Shown here in pieces: positions 24,708 to 32,847 of a DNA stretch of 64,000 bases. Every line of letters begins with the position of its first letter. The first letter of the stretch is position 1. The stretch spans positions 32,883 to 96,882 of the forward strand of contig JADKBC010000016.1 of NCBI GenBank assembly GCA_016715205.1, in the 5' to 3' direction. Under the pieces are notes generated by a model. It was not told the origin of the DNA and ran no database searches. It was given only the letters and a program-made list of their open reading frames with translations. Source of the stretch: Holophaga sp. (GTDB lineage Bacteria > Acidobacteriota > Holophagae > Holophagales > Holophagaceae). A program made the translations under genes and the position numbers.

Positions 24708-25634
24708 TTACTTCTTCTCTTCAGCCTTGGGCTCGGCCTTCTTGGCTTCCTTCTTGGCAGCCTTCTTGGCCTTCTTCTCGGCCTTGGGCTCAGCCTTGGG
24801 CTCGGCCTTCTTCTCTTCCATGCTCAGGGCCTTCTTCTCGGCCTTGGGCTCGGCCTTTTCGGCCTTCTTGGTGCAGCATTCTTTCTTGCAATCCTTGGCG
24901 GCGCAAGCCTTCTTCTCGGTCTTGGGCTCAGCCTTCTTCTCTTCGAGGCTCAGGGCCTTCTTCTCAGCCTTGGGCTCAGCAGCCTTCTCGGCCTTCTTGG
25001 CAGCCTTCTTGGCCTTCTTCTCAGCCTTGGGCTCAGCCTTGGGCTCGGCCTTCTTCTCTTCCATGCTCAGGGCCTTCTTCTCGGCCTTGGGCTCGGCCTT
25101 TTCGGCCTTCTTGGTGCAGCATTCTTTCTTGCAATCCTTGGCGCAAGCCTTCTTCTCGGTCTTGGGCTCAGCCTTCTTCTCTTCGAGGCTCAGGGCCTTC
25201 TTCTCGGCCTTGGGCTCAGCAGCCTTCTCGGCCTTCTTGGCAGCCTTCTTGGCCTTCTTCTCGGCCTTGGGCTCAGCCTTGGGCTCAGCCTTGGGCTCAG
25301 CCTTCTTCTCTTCGAGGCTCAGGGCCTTCTTTTCAGCCTTGGGCTCAGCAGCCTTCTCGGCCTTCTTGGCAGCCTTCTTGGCCTTCTTCTCGGCCTTGGG
25401 CTCAGCCTTGGGCTCGGCCTTCTTGGCTTCAGCCTTGGGTTCAGCCTTCTTCTCTTCGAGGGTCAGGGCCTTCTTCTCTTCCTTCTTGGGCTCGACCTTC
25501 TTCACTTCTTTCTTGGCTTCCTTCTTGGGCTCGACCTTGGCGGCTTCAGCCTTCTTGGGCTCGACCTTTTTGTCTTCGGCAAAGGCAGGGCTGATGAGGG
25601 CAGCGGCCACGAGCAGGGCAGCAAGCTTGTTCAT
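24708..25634 (-). CDS. Secreted Lys/Ala/Glu/Pro-repeat protein with two cysteine modules
   Basis: 308 aa. A signal peptide (MNKLAALLVAAALISPAFA, cleavage before ED) is followed by an entirely low-complexity body of K, A, E and P. The motif KKAL(S/T)(L/M)EEKKAEPK occurs six times. Two cysteine modules (CAKDCKKECC and CAAKDCKKECC) interrupt it, each with four Cys in a CxxxCxxxCC-like array. The protein is strongly basic, exported and probably extended or helical. No family is recognised; metal binding, disulfide linking or wall/polyanion binding are guesses. Nearly all lysines are AAG. Start 25634 has GGGAG upstream; a sigma-54-like promoter precedes it. Confidence 0.75.
   Translation of the reverse strand: MNKLAALLVAAALISPAFAEDKKVEPKKAEAAKVEPKKEAKKEVKKVEPKKEEKKALTLEEKKAEPKAEAKKAEPKAEPKAEKKAKKAAKKAEKAAEPKAEKKALSLEEKKAEPKAEPKAEPKAEKKAKKAAKKAEKAAEPKAEKKALSLEEKKAEPKTEKKACAKDCKKECCTKKAEKAEPKAEKKALSMEEKKAEPKAEPKAEKKAKKAAKKAEKAAEPKAEKKALSLEEKKAEPKTEKKACAAKDCKKECCTKKAEKAEPKAEKKALSMEEKKAEPKAEPKAEKKAKKAAKKEAKKAEPKAEEKK
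24781..25263. repeat. Two tandem ~240-bp repeats inside the repeat-protein gene
   Basis: Units 24781-25023 (243 bp) and 25024-25263 (240 bp) are nearly identical, differing by a few bases and one missing codon. Each encodes one cysteine module plus two LEEKK-type motifs. A third, diverged copy without cysteines follows. The high identity suggests recent unequal recombination or slippage. Confidence 0.8.
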
Positions 25635-25684
25635 GTAAATCTCCCAATAGGTTACCGGGCACGGCCGGATGATGGCTAGACAGG

Positions 25685-25702
25685 AAGCACGAATTAAGCC
25701 AA
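25685..25702 (-). promoter_or_regulatory. Sigma-54-like promoter for the repeat-protein gene
   Basis: On the minus strand TTGGC, eight bases, then TGCTT: the GG (-24) and GC (-12) doublets have exactly the sigma-54 spacing. It would start a transcript with a leader of about 40 nt ahead of ATG 25634. The neighbouring gene encodes a sigma-54 activator. Confidence 0.55.
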
Positions 25703-25792
25703 ACAATAAAATTAATCAAATCTCTATTTAAATAAAATTACATTAGAAGTTGTATGTGGGAAAATGCTACTCGCGGCAATTTGCAACACGCC

Positions 25793-27217
25793 CTACGCCC
25801 CTTCTTCGCCGCCTTCGCCAAGTCCCATGTCCCGAAGTTTGCGGTACAAGGTGGTCCGATCCTTTCCCAGGATTTCGGCGATACGGCTCTTTTTGTGCTG
25901 ATGCTTCAACAGCACTTGGATGTACCGCCGTTCGAGTTCATCCAGCGTCGGCAAATGATCCCAGTCCACGATGAGCTCCAGCAAAGGCGCGGCCGCATGG
26001 GGAAGTTCCACGTGCCGTGTTCGCATTTCTTCCTTGATCTTGTCGGGGAAATCCTCGGGCGTGATCTCTCGCCCACGGCTCAACTGGGTGAGATGCTCGA
26101 TGACATTGGCCATTTCTCTCACGTTGCCAGGCCAGGTGTAGCGTTCCAGGATCTGGCGTGCATCCTGCCGAATGGCGTAGTTTTGCGAATTCCTTTGGTT
26201 GAATTCCGCCAGGAAATGGTCCAGCAGCAGCGGTATATCCGAGATGATGCGACCGCTGTTTTCATCCCGGGACCATCGCTCGCGAAGCGCGGGAACACGA
26301 ATTTCCACCACGCTCAACCGGTAGTAAAGGTCCTCGCGGAACTTTCCGGTTTTAACCATTTCAGCCAAATCCCGGTTGGTGGCAGCGATGATGCGCAGAT
26401 CCACCTTGACCATCTTGGTGCTACCAACCCGGCGCACCTCTTGCTCCTGAAGCACACGCAACATCCGCACCTGGAAGCTGGGTGAGGTTTCTCCGATTTC
26501 GTCCAGCAGGATAGTGCCTCCCGTGGCTTCTTCGAAGAGGCCCTTCTTGTCGCTGACGGCCCCCGTAAATGAACCCTTGGCGTGACCGAACAATTCGGAT
26601 TCCAGCAGGGTTTCCGTCATGGCGCCGCAATTGATGGCCACGAAGGGACGATCCTTGCGGTCACTGCTGGCGTGGATGGTGCGCGCCACCAGTTCTTTTC
26701 CGGTGCCGCTTTCCCCCGTGATCAGAACCGTGGTGCGACTGTTCTGCAGTGAGGCAATGGTTCGGTAGACATCCATCATCTTGGGGCTGGACCCAATCAT
26801 CACACTGCGCTGCAGGCGTGGGTTAGAACTGGGCGCCGACCGGCTTTCTTTTCGGACAATGGCCCGCTTGACAAGGGTTTTCAGTTCCTCGTTGTTCCAG
26901 GGCTTGGAGATGAAATCAAAGGCACCTTCCCGCACCGCTTCCAGGGCCTTTTCCAGGGTTCCGAACCCCGTGAGAAGAATGGTTTCCACCCCAAGGGGCT
27001 TGGCGAACCGAAGCAGATCCAGCCCATCCAGGCTGGCCTCCAGGTTGATATCTGAGAGCATCAGCTCGAATCCGCCGCCGCGCAGCAATTCCATCGCCTC
27101 TTCGGGGCGAGTGGCCTTCACCACCTCCAGGTCCATGCCGACTTCCTCTTTGCTTAGGAGCAATTCGAGGAGGTCACAGGTTTCTCGGCTATCGTCCACC
27201 ACCAATACGCGGATCAT
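25793..27217 (-). CDS. NtrC-family sigma-54-dependent response regulator
   Basis: 474 aa. A receiver domain (about 1-120, phospho-acceptor Asp56 in LMLSDINLE) precedes a sigma-54 AAA+ domain (about 140-385) with Walker A GESGTGKE, the sigma-54 contact loop GSFTGA (the GAFTGA variant), Walker B GGTILLDEIGE and an R-finger region. A Fis-type HTH closes the protein (KKSRIAEILGKDRTTLYRKLRDMG). It activates sigma-54 promoters when phosphorylated. No histidine kinase gene adjoins. It lies just upstream of the repeat-protein gene on the same strand, whose promoter has sigma-54 features. Confidence 0.92.
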   Translation of the reverse strand: MIRVLVVDDSRETCDLLELLLSKEEVGMDLEVVKATRPEEAMELLRGGGFELMLSDINLEASLDGLDLLRFAKPLGVETILLTGFGTLEKALEAVREGAFDFISKPWNNEELKTLVKRAIVRKESRSAPSSNPRLQRSVMIGSSPKMMDVYRTIASLQNSRTTVLITGESGTGKELVARTIHASSDRKDRPFVAINCGAMTETLLESELFGHAKGSFTGAVSDKKGLFEEATGGTILLDEIGETSPSFQVRMLRVLQEQEVRRVGSTKMVKVDLRIIAATNRDLAEMVKTGKFREDLYYRLSVVEIRVPALRERWSRDENSGRIISDIPLLLDHFLAEFNQRNSQNYAIRQDARQILERYTWPGNVREMANVIEHLTQLSRGREITPEDFPDKIKEEMRTRHVELPHAAAPLLELIVDWDHLPTLDELERRYIQVLLKHQHKKSRIAEILGKDRTTLYRKLRDMGLGEGGEEGA

Positions 27218-27309
27218 CGGTTCCCCTTTTTCCCAAGCCTACCTTATGCAGTGCTGGATCTGGATAACAGGGCGTCGTAAGCTATCCCAAACCCCCAAAG
27301 GAGAGTTGT

Positions 27310-28047
27310 ATGAAAAATGCAATGCGATTCCTTTTTGCCGCCCTTTTCGCCGTGGGATCCCTGACGGCAGCCGATCTCACCATCACCTTTCAGAGCAAGG
27401 CCGCGAAAACCGAAGGCCTTGAGACCCACTACTACAGCGCCACCCATCACCGCACCAACAATGAGGCCACCAAGACGGATAGCTTGGTGGATTATCAGAG
27501 CCTCACCACGTACACCATCAATCACGACAAAAAACTCATTCAAAAGTTGAGTTTCGAGGATGCGCTGGCGGCCATGGAATCAGCCCAATCCGATATGCCG
27601 GAAGGCATGAGCGCCATGATGGGCGGCCTTTTTGGTGATCCCAGCAACTGCAAGGTGGAAGAACTTGGCAGTGAGGTTGTCGCGGGAAGGAAATGCAAGA
27701 AATACAAGATCACCGTTGGCAAGATTCTGTTTGAATCCAGCAACGACCCCACGCTCGTGCCGCCGGTCCCCGCCGCCAGCTTTGCCAAGATGATGAAGGC
27801 CAAAGGCGCCTTGACCCTGGCCATGGGCCCCATGGGCAAATCCATGGCCAAGCTCTACGAGGAATTGAGCAAAATCAAAGGCTTGGCGCTCAAAACCAAT
27901 ATGTCGGGCTTCATGGGCATGAAGGCCGCCACCGAAGCCACGAAAGTGGTAGAAGGCCCCGTCCCCGCAAGTGTTTTCGCCCTTCCCACGGGCTACAAGA
28001 CAGAAGACCTAGGAAAACAGATGAGAGAGTCCAAGGCCAAGAAATAG
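27310..28047 (+). CDS. Secreted protein of unknown function
   Basis: 245 aa with a signal peptide (MKNAMRFLFAALFAVGSLTAA). The body has the alternating strands of a DUF4412/LolA-like lipid-binding-type beta fold (TITFQSKA, HYYSATHHRT, TYTINHDKKLIQKLSFEDAL) and one Cys pair (NCKVEE, RKCKKY). The fold suggestion is tentative and no function is assigned. ATG 27310 has AAAGGAGAG upstream. A hairpin follows the stop. Confidence 0.7.
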   Translation: MKNAMRFLFAALFAVGSLTAADLTITFQSKAAKTEGLETHYYSATHHRTNNEATKTDSLVDYQSLTTYTINHDKKLIQKLSFEDALAAMESAQSDMPEGMSAMMGGLFGDPSNCKVEELGSEVVAGRKCKKYKITVGKILFESSNDPTLVPPVPAASFAKMMKAKGALTLAMGPMGKSMAKLYEELSKIKGLALKTNMSGFMGMKAATEATKVVEGPVPASVFALPTGYKTEDLGKQMRESKAKK

Positions 28048-28068
28048 GAACCCACCTTCGGATCTTGC

Positions 28069-28096
28069 GGAAAGGGGGCTCTTGGGCCTCCTTTCC
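28069..28096 (+). terminator. Stable hairpin after the secreted-protein gene
   Basis: GGAAAGGGGGC (28069-28079) pairs with GCCTCCTTTCC (28086-28096) over 11 bp with one G-T wobble and a 6-nt loop. No T-tract follows, so termination is possible but not certain. The -10-like element of xseB begins 3 nt downstream. Confidence 0.45.
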
Positions 28097-28098
28097 CG

Positions 28099-28104
28099 TA
28101 CAAT
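28099..28104 (+). promoter_or_regulatory. Putative -10 hexamer (TACAAT) for the xseB-ispA-dxs operon
   Basis: TACAAT ends 7 nt before ATG 28112 (CGAACCC between), with no SD: leaderless arrangement. Confidence 0.5.
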
Positions 28105-28111
28105 CGAACCC

Positions 28112-28351
28112 ATGTCCGAACCCGCTTCACCCTCCTTTGCTGATGGCCTCGATCACCTGGAAGCCCTGGTGCAACAACTCGAGGGCGGCAATCTCAGCCT
28201 GGAGGATGCCCTGCAGCGCTTCGAAGAGGGCATAGTCCTCAGCAAGGGACTGCAACAGCAGCTTGCGGATGCGCACCGCCGAGTGGAAGTGCTGAAACAG
28301 AGTTTGGGCGGCGAGTACCGGGCCGAAACCCTGGACGGAGAAAACGCGTGA
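28112..28351 (+). CDS. xseB: Exodeoxyribonuclease VII small subunit
   Basis: 79 aa, two-helix protein with the family signature FADGLDHLEALVQQLEGGNLSLEDALQRFEEG. With XseA it forms the nuclease that degrades single-stranded DNA. It heads xseB-ispA-dxs, a linkage found in many bacteria. ATG 28112 is preferred over an in-frame start at 28082 because family homology begins there. Confidence 0.93.
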   Translation: MSEPASPSFADGLDHLEALVQQLEGGNLSLEDALQRFEEGIVLSKGLQQQLADAHRRVEVLKQSLGGEYRAETLDGENA

Positions 28352-29253
28352 TGGTTGAGGCTTCCACCCAGGTTCGCGCGGATTTGGATCGCCTGCTCCC
28401 CCTGGTGGAGCCTCTCTTCACGGAAGCTCTGCAGGAGGGCGAAGCCAAGCGGGTGGCAGAAGCCATGCGTTACAGCCTGGCCGCAGGTGGCAAGCGCGTC
28501 CGCCCTGTCCTCTGCATGCTCGCCGCAGAAGCCATTGGCTCAAAACCTGAACGGGCACGGAGCTGTGCGATCGCACTCGAATTCATCCACACCTACTCGC
28601 TGATTCACGACGATCTGCCCGCCATGGATGATGATGACCTGCGCCGCGGTAAGCCCACCTGCCACATCGCCTTTGGCGAAGGACAGGCCATACTCGCTGG
28701 CGATGGCCTGCTGACCGAGGCCTTTCAGATTCTTGCAACCGATTCCAATCTCTCCCCTGAAGCCTGCGTAGAAGCGGTTCGTATTTTGTCCGAGGCGGCG
28801 GGATGGCGCGGCATGGTGGGTGGTCAATCCCTTGACCTGGAAGGGGAAGCCCTCACCAGCTCTGGTGGCACTTACGACCTGGAGCATCTGAAACGGATCC
28901 ACCGCCTGAAGACCGGCGCCTTGCTGCGGGTTTCCCTTGAACTGGGCGCCATCGCAGGGAGTGCCAGCCCTCTGCAACGGGGCGCGCTTCGGGAAGCTGG
29001 CGCCGCCCTGGGCCTGGCCTTCCAGATTCAGGACGATATCCTCGACGCCACCAGCACGGCGGAACAAATGGGCAAGCGCGTGGGCAAGGACGAAGGCAAG
29101 GGCAAGATCACCTACCCACTCTTGCTGGGACTGGAGGGTGCCCGCCTCGCCTTGACCGAGGCCACCTCCACGGCCCTGACCCATATCCAATCCCTTCCAA
29201 ACCCGCGTTCGCTGACCGCATGGGCGCATTACTTGGCGGAGCGCACGGCGTGA
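28351..29253 (+). CDS. ispA: Polyprenyl (geranyl/farnesyl) diphosphate synthase
   Basis: 300 aa trans-prenyltransferase. First Asp-rich motif DDLPAMDDDD, second DDILD; GGKRVRPVL binds isopentenyl diphosphate. It condenses isopentenyl diphosphate with allylic diphosphates to make farnesyl-type precursors for quinones and undecaprenol. ATG 28351 overlaps the xseB stop (TGATG); a GTG at 28348 is a possible alternative. It is upstream of and overlapping dxs, so both isoprenoid steps are coupled. Confidence 0.92.
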   Translation: MVEASTQVRADLDRLLPLVEPLFTEALQEGEAKRVAEAMRYSLAAGGKRVRPVLCMLAAEAIGSKPERARSCAIALEFIHTYSLIHDDLPAMDDDDLRRGKPTCHIAFGEGQAILAGDGLLTEAFQILATDSNLSPEACVEAVRILSEAAGWRGMVGGQSLDLEGEALTSSGGTYDLEHLKRIHRLKTGALLRVSLELGAIAGSASPLQRGALREAGAALGLAFQIQDDILDATSTAEQMGKRVGKDEGKGKITYPLLLGLEGARLALTEATSTALTHIQSLPNPRSLTAWAHYLAERTA

Positions 29254-31160
29254 ACACTTACCCCTTGCTAGATTCCCTGGCGGCCCCGCAGCAGATTCGC
29301 CATTTCTCACTGCCCCAACTGGAACAACTGGCCGAAGAGGTGCGGGGGTTCCTGATTGATTCCGTAAGTGAAACGGGCGGGCACTTCAGTTCCAACCTGG
29401 GAACAGTGGAATTGACCGTGGCGCTCTTCCATCACTTTGATTTCCTGCTGGACCGCATTGTGTGGGATGTGGGACACCAGTCCTATCCCCACAAGATCCT
29501 CACAGGCCGCAAGGATCGTTTCCCCACCCTGCGCCAGCATGGCGGCCTCTCCGGCTTCCTCAAACGGGATGAAAGTCCCTACGATCATTTCGGCGCTGGC
29601 CATGCCAGCACCAGCATCTCCGCCGCCCTGGGTATGGCCATGGCGCGGGATCTGCAGAAACAGGATTTCACGAGCATCGCCGTTATCGGGGATGGCTCCA
29701 TGACCGCTGGAATGGCGTTTGAAGGCCTGAACCAGGCGGGCTACCTGGAGACCCGCAAGTTCATGGTGATCCTCAACGACAACGACATGAGCATCAACCC
29801 CAATGTCGGTTCTCTGCAGGGCTACCTGAATCAAATCATTTCGGGTCAGTACTACAAGCGGTGGCGGGACCGCATCGAAGGTGCCATCAAGGCGATCCCA
29901 GTGCAGAGCGTCAGCCTGCGCCTCGCCAAAGCCGCCAAGTGGAGTGAGGAATCCTTCAAGCGCATCGCCGTGCCGGGTCTGCTCTTTGAGGATCTCGGTT
30001 TTTGCTACATCGGGCCTGTCAAAGGTCACGATATGGGCGCCCTGATGAAAGCCCTGGCCGAAGCCAAAGAGCGTATGGCCGAAGGCCCCGTGTTGCTCCA
30101 TATCCAGACCCAGAAGGGCTATGGCTATACCCCTGCAGAAAAGGACCCCCTCAAATGGCATGGCGTAACTGCCTTTGACGCCGAAGCGGGGGAGATGCTC
30201 AAGGGGGATGCTTCGAAACCCACCCTGCCCTCCTTCACCCAGGTTTTCGGTAGCACCTTGGTGGATCTGGCCCGTCAGGACGAGAAGATCGTGGGCATCA
30301 CTGCCGCCATGCTTGATGGCACTGGTCTGAATCTTTTACAAAAGGCCATCCCAGAGCGGTGTTTCGATGTGGGCATCGCCGAGCAGCATGCCGTTACCTT
30401 TGCCGCAGGACTGGCCGTCCAGGGCATGCGGCCGGTTTGCGCCATCTACAGTACCTTCCTTCAGCGTGGGTTCGACCAGGTTCTCCACGATGTCTGCCTG
30501 CAGGATCTGCCCGTCACCTTTGCCCTGGACCGGGCAGGCATCGTGGGCGCCGACGGCCCCACCCACCATGGGCTTTACGACCTGGCTTACCTCCGCTGCA
30601 TGCCCAACATGATCCTCATGGCGCCCAAGGATGAAAACGAACTGAAGCGCATGCTCTTGACCGCCATTTATTCCAACCACCCCGCCGCGCTGCGCTATCC
30701 GCGCGGCAGTGCGTTGGGCGTGACCCTGGATGACCCCATCACGCCCCTGCCCGTGGGGAAGGCGGAACTGTTGGCAGAAGGTTCGGATCTGCTGATCACC
30801 GCCCTCGGCGCCATGGTTGCTCCCGCGGTGGCCTTGGCCAAACAGTTGGAAACCGAAGGAATCTCCTGCGCCGTCATCAACGCGAGGTTTGTGAAGCCCC
30901 TGGATGAAGCCCTACATGCCCATTGGGCAACCCACACCCGCGCCTTTGTTACCTTAGAAGAGGGCTGTGAAACGGGCGGGTTTGGCACAGCGGTGGCCGA
31001 AGCCCTTAGTCGCCGGGGCATCACCCGGCCCTGGCTCTGTTGTGCTGTGCCAGATCACCTTGTCCAACATGGTGACCCCCGGATGTTGATGGATGAGGAA
31101 GGGTTAAGCCCTGAGGCACTCCTGCGGCGCACGCGCGCCTTCCTGCAAAACCTGACTTAA
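29250..31160 (+). CDS. dxs: 1-deoxy-D-xylulose-5-phosphate synthase
   Basis: 636 aa TPP enzyme, first step of the MEP isoprenoid pathway (pyruvate plus glyceraldehyde 3-phosphate). Motifs: SSNLGTVELTVALH-like start, GHAST, the TPP motif GDGSMTAGMAFEGLNQAG...NDNDMSI, and in the second half AEQHAVTFAAGLA and DRAGIVGADGPTHHG. The GTG start at 29250 overlaps the ispA stop (GTGA) and has GGAG 8 nt upstream; a frame from ATG 29220 lies fully inside ispA. Confidence 0.95.
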   Translation: MNTYPLLDSLAAPQQIRHFSLPQLEQLAEEVRGFLIDSVSETGGHFSSNLGTVELTVALFHHFDFLLDRIVWDVGHQSYPHKILTGRKDRFPTLRQHGGLSGFLKRDESPYDHFGAGHASTSISAALGMAMARDLQKQDFTSIAVIGDGSMTAGMAFEGLNQAGYLETRKFMVILNDNDMSINPNVGSLQGYLNQIISGQYYKRWRDRIEGAIKAIPVQSVSLRLAKAAKWSEESFKRIAVPGLLFEDLGFCYIGPVKGHDMGALMKALAEAKERMAEGPVLLHIQTQKGYGYTPAEKDPLKWHGVTAFDAEAGEMLKGDASKPTLPSFTQVFGSTLVDLARQDEKIVGITAAMLDGTGLNLLQKAIPERCFDVGIAEQHAVTFAAGLAVQGMRPVCAIYSTFLQRGFDQVLHDVCLQDLPVTFALDRAGIVGADGPTHHGLYDLAYLRCMPNMILMAPKDENELKRMLLTAIYSNHPAALRYPRGSALGVTLDDPITPLPVGKAELLAEGSDLLITALGAMVAPAVALAKQLETEGISCAVINARFVKPLDEALHAHWATHTRAFVTLEEGCETGGFGTAVAEALSRRGITRPWLCCAVPDHLVQHGDPRMLMDEEGLSPEALLRRTRAFLQNLT

Positions 31161-31294
31161 CGAAGGATTTGAATTAATCCGGACCAGACCGTCATCCCTT
31201 CTTGCCCATCTGCCGACAATTGTATAAGGTGTGGGCACCTAGGTTTTTCTAAGTCCCGGTTTTTTGCTTCGTCCTTGCCTGCAAGGAGGCTCCT

Positions 31295-32200
31295 TTGTTC
31301 GCCAAATTTGGTCTAGCTGTGGCATTGGTTCTGTGGGCACCTGCATCTATTGCCCAGGCACAGACCTGGGACGCCCAGAAATCCGCCAAAGGATGGACCC
31401 GCTTTGACCCCATTGGCGGCGCAACCTTCTACGATCCCACCTTGAAACAGCTGATCACCTGGATGAAGGATGGCGGCGTCATGGCGCAGTTGGATATCTC
31501 CAAGGGTGAAATGAACCCTGATCACTGGGTGGTGGATGATGACCGGGCCTGGATCATGGCTGGCAACACCATGAAACAGCTAGGTAAGACCGGACAAGTC
31601 AACCGCACCGTCAGCCTTCCGGCGGAAGTTGCGGATACGGACTTCCTTCCTCCGGATGGCATCGTATTGTCCTTCCGAACCCTCAGTCCCTACGTCGAGC
31701 GGCGGGATATCAAGAATGGGAATCTGGTCTGGTCCTTTGGCACCAAGCCCAAAAAGGAAACCGTCACCTCTCGCATTCTGCACCGCATCCTGCGCAACGA
31801 GGAATCGAATGTCCTGCTCGTGAGTGATGGGGATCTTTTTGCCACGATGCTCGACGGCAAAAAAGGCCAAAACCTAGGCCAGTCTGTTTTCACCTTTAAC
31901 GATTCGGCGGCTCCGGCGGTGGTGCTGGGCACCAAACAGCGCGGTCCCTTCGTCTGGTGGTGGGGCAACAATATCGCTTTCAGCTCCGTGGCGGCCTCCA
32001 CGATCCCGAGCTTGAAACAACTGGGCCTGCTGTTGGCCCGGATGGATTTTTCCACCTCGACCATCGACTTCCTGCCCACCGGCCTCACCGAAGATTTCAC
32101 CTTGACGGGGGTTCAGGACAACCGCGCCGTATTCATCGCACCCGAATGGTGGCTTGGTCTACATCGCTGTGAAGTGATTCAGGCCTGGGCAAAAAGCTGA
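31295..32200 (+). CDS. Secreted protein of unknown function
   Basis: 301 aa. Signal peptide FAKFGLAVALVLWAPASIAQA; the rest has repeating beta-strand/Trp/Asp blocks (DHWVVDDDRAWIMAG, NLVWSFGT, FVWWWGNNIAF) suggesting a beta-propeller-like or lipoprotein-like fold, without a recognised family. TTG 31295 is well supported by AAGGAGG 5 nt upstream. Convergent with the gene at 32179. Confidence 0.65.
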   Translation: MFAKFGLAVALVLWAPASIAQAQTWDAQKSAKGWTRFDPIGGATFYDPTLKQLITWMKDGGVMAQLDISKGEMNPDHWVVDDDRAWIMAGNTMKQLGKTGQVNRTVSLPAEVADTDFLPPDGIVLSFRTLSPYVERRDIKNGNLVWSFGTKPKKETVTSRILHRILRNEESNVLLVSDGDLFATMLDGKKGQNLGQSVFTFNDSAAPAVVLGTKQRGPFVWWWGNNIAFSSVAASTIPSLKQLGLLLARMDFSTSTIDFLPTGLTEDFTLTGVQDNRAVFIAPEWWLGLHRCEVIQAWAKS

Positions 32201-32670
32201 CGGATATCCACGAGCAGGCGGCTTAGTTCATCCTCGGTCATATCCAACGGCACTTGCCGTTTGACCTCATCCTTGCGGTAGAAGGCGATGCGCTTGAGGC
32301 TCACTTTGTCGCGGGCGATCGAAATTTCATTGAATTGGATTTGGGTATCGTCCTTGTAGGGCGGCAAGCTCCGAATCTGGATGTACATGCCCCGCCGATC
32401 GTGGTCGACGATCTCCAATTGTTCGTGGAGGTAGTTGACCTGGTGGGTAAGGCGCTGGGCCCGCGAATGGAGCTTTGCAAAACTCTGCTTTTTGGCCGAT
32501 TGATGTTCCAGGCTGAGATGCCCCAGTTCAACGGTCAGGCCCCGACGACGAATTGCCCCTTGCAACCGGCCGTTGTGAACGGGATCTCCATCCTGAAACG
32601 ACTCAAAACCCTGAAAATCCCCAGGAAGTACAGAGTCATCGTACCGCTTGGCCTTCCGGGACATTTTCAT
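32179..32670 (-). CDS. Hypothetical cytoplasmic protein
   Basis: 163 aa, not recognised. It has a basic N-terminus (MKMSRKAKRYDD), a possible coiled coil around residues 55-90 (KKQSFAKLHSRAQRLTHQVNYLHEQLEIV), and a C-terminal mixed region ending DMTEDELSRLLVDIRQLF. Start 32670 has AAGGA six bases upstream. Its gene follows the YhaM-type gene on the same strand after 177 bp of AT-rich sequence in which nothing else is seen. The C-terminal part recalls transcription-factor-like PC4 or PilZ-size modules, but no motif supports a name. Confidence 0.6.
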   Translation of the reverse strand: MKMSRKAKRYDDSVLPGDFQGFESFQDGDPVHNGRLQGAIRRRGLTVELGHLSLEHQSAKKQSFAKLHSRAQRLTHQVNYLHEQLEIVDHDRRGMYIQIRSLPPYKDDTQIQFNEISIARDKVSLKRIAFYRKDEVKRQVPLDMTEDELSRLLVDIRQLFAQA

Positions 32671-32847
32671 GGGGCATCCTTGCAGCAATCGACCGTTCAG
32701 AGAGGAAATTTCTTCCTTATGTATCGGTTTATTTTCAAAAAGGATGAGCTGAACTTGGGGGTCTTAGGCGATACCTGCCGGGAATATCGGGCAAATCTTC
32801 CCGCTTGTCGATCCTAAATTTTTTGAGATTTTCAACACCGTGTGTAT

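Noticed and set aside
24781..25400. CRISPR-like regular repeats
   Set aside because: Repeats are in frame, encode KAEP-type protein and have no unique spacers.
24727..25638. 303-aa plus-strand frame with hydrophobic repeats (FSALGSA...)
   Set aside because: Mirror of the Lys/Ala/Glu/Pro repeats. The minus strand has a signal peptide, SD and promoter.
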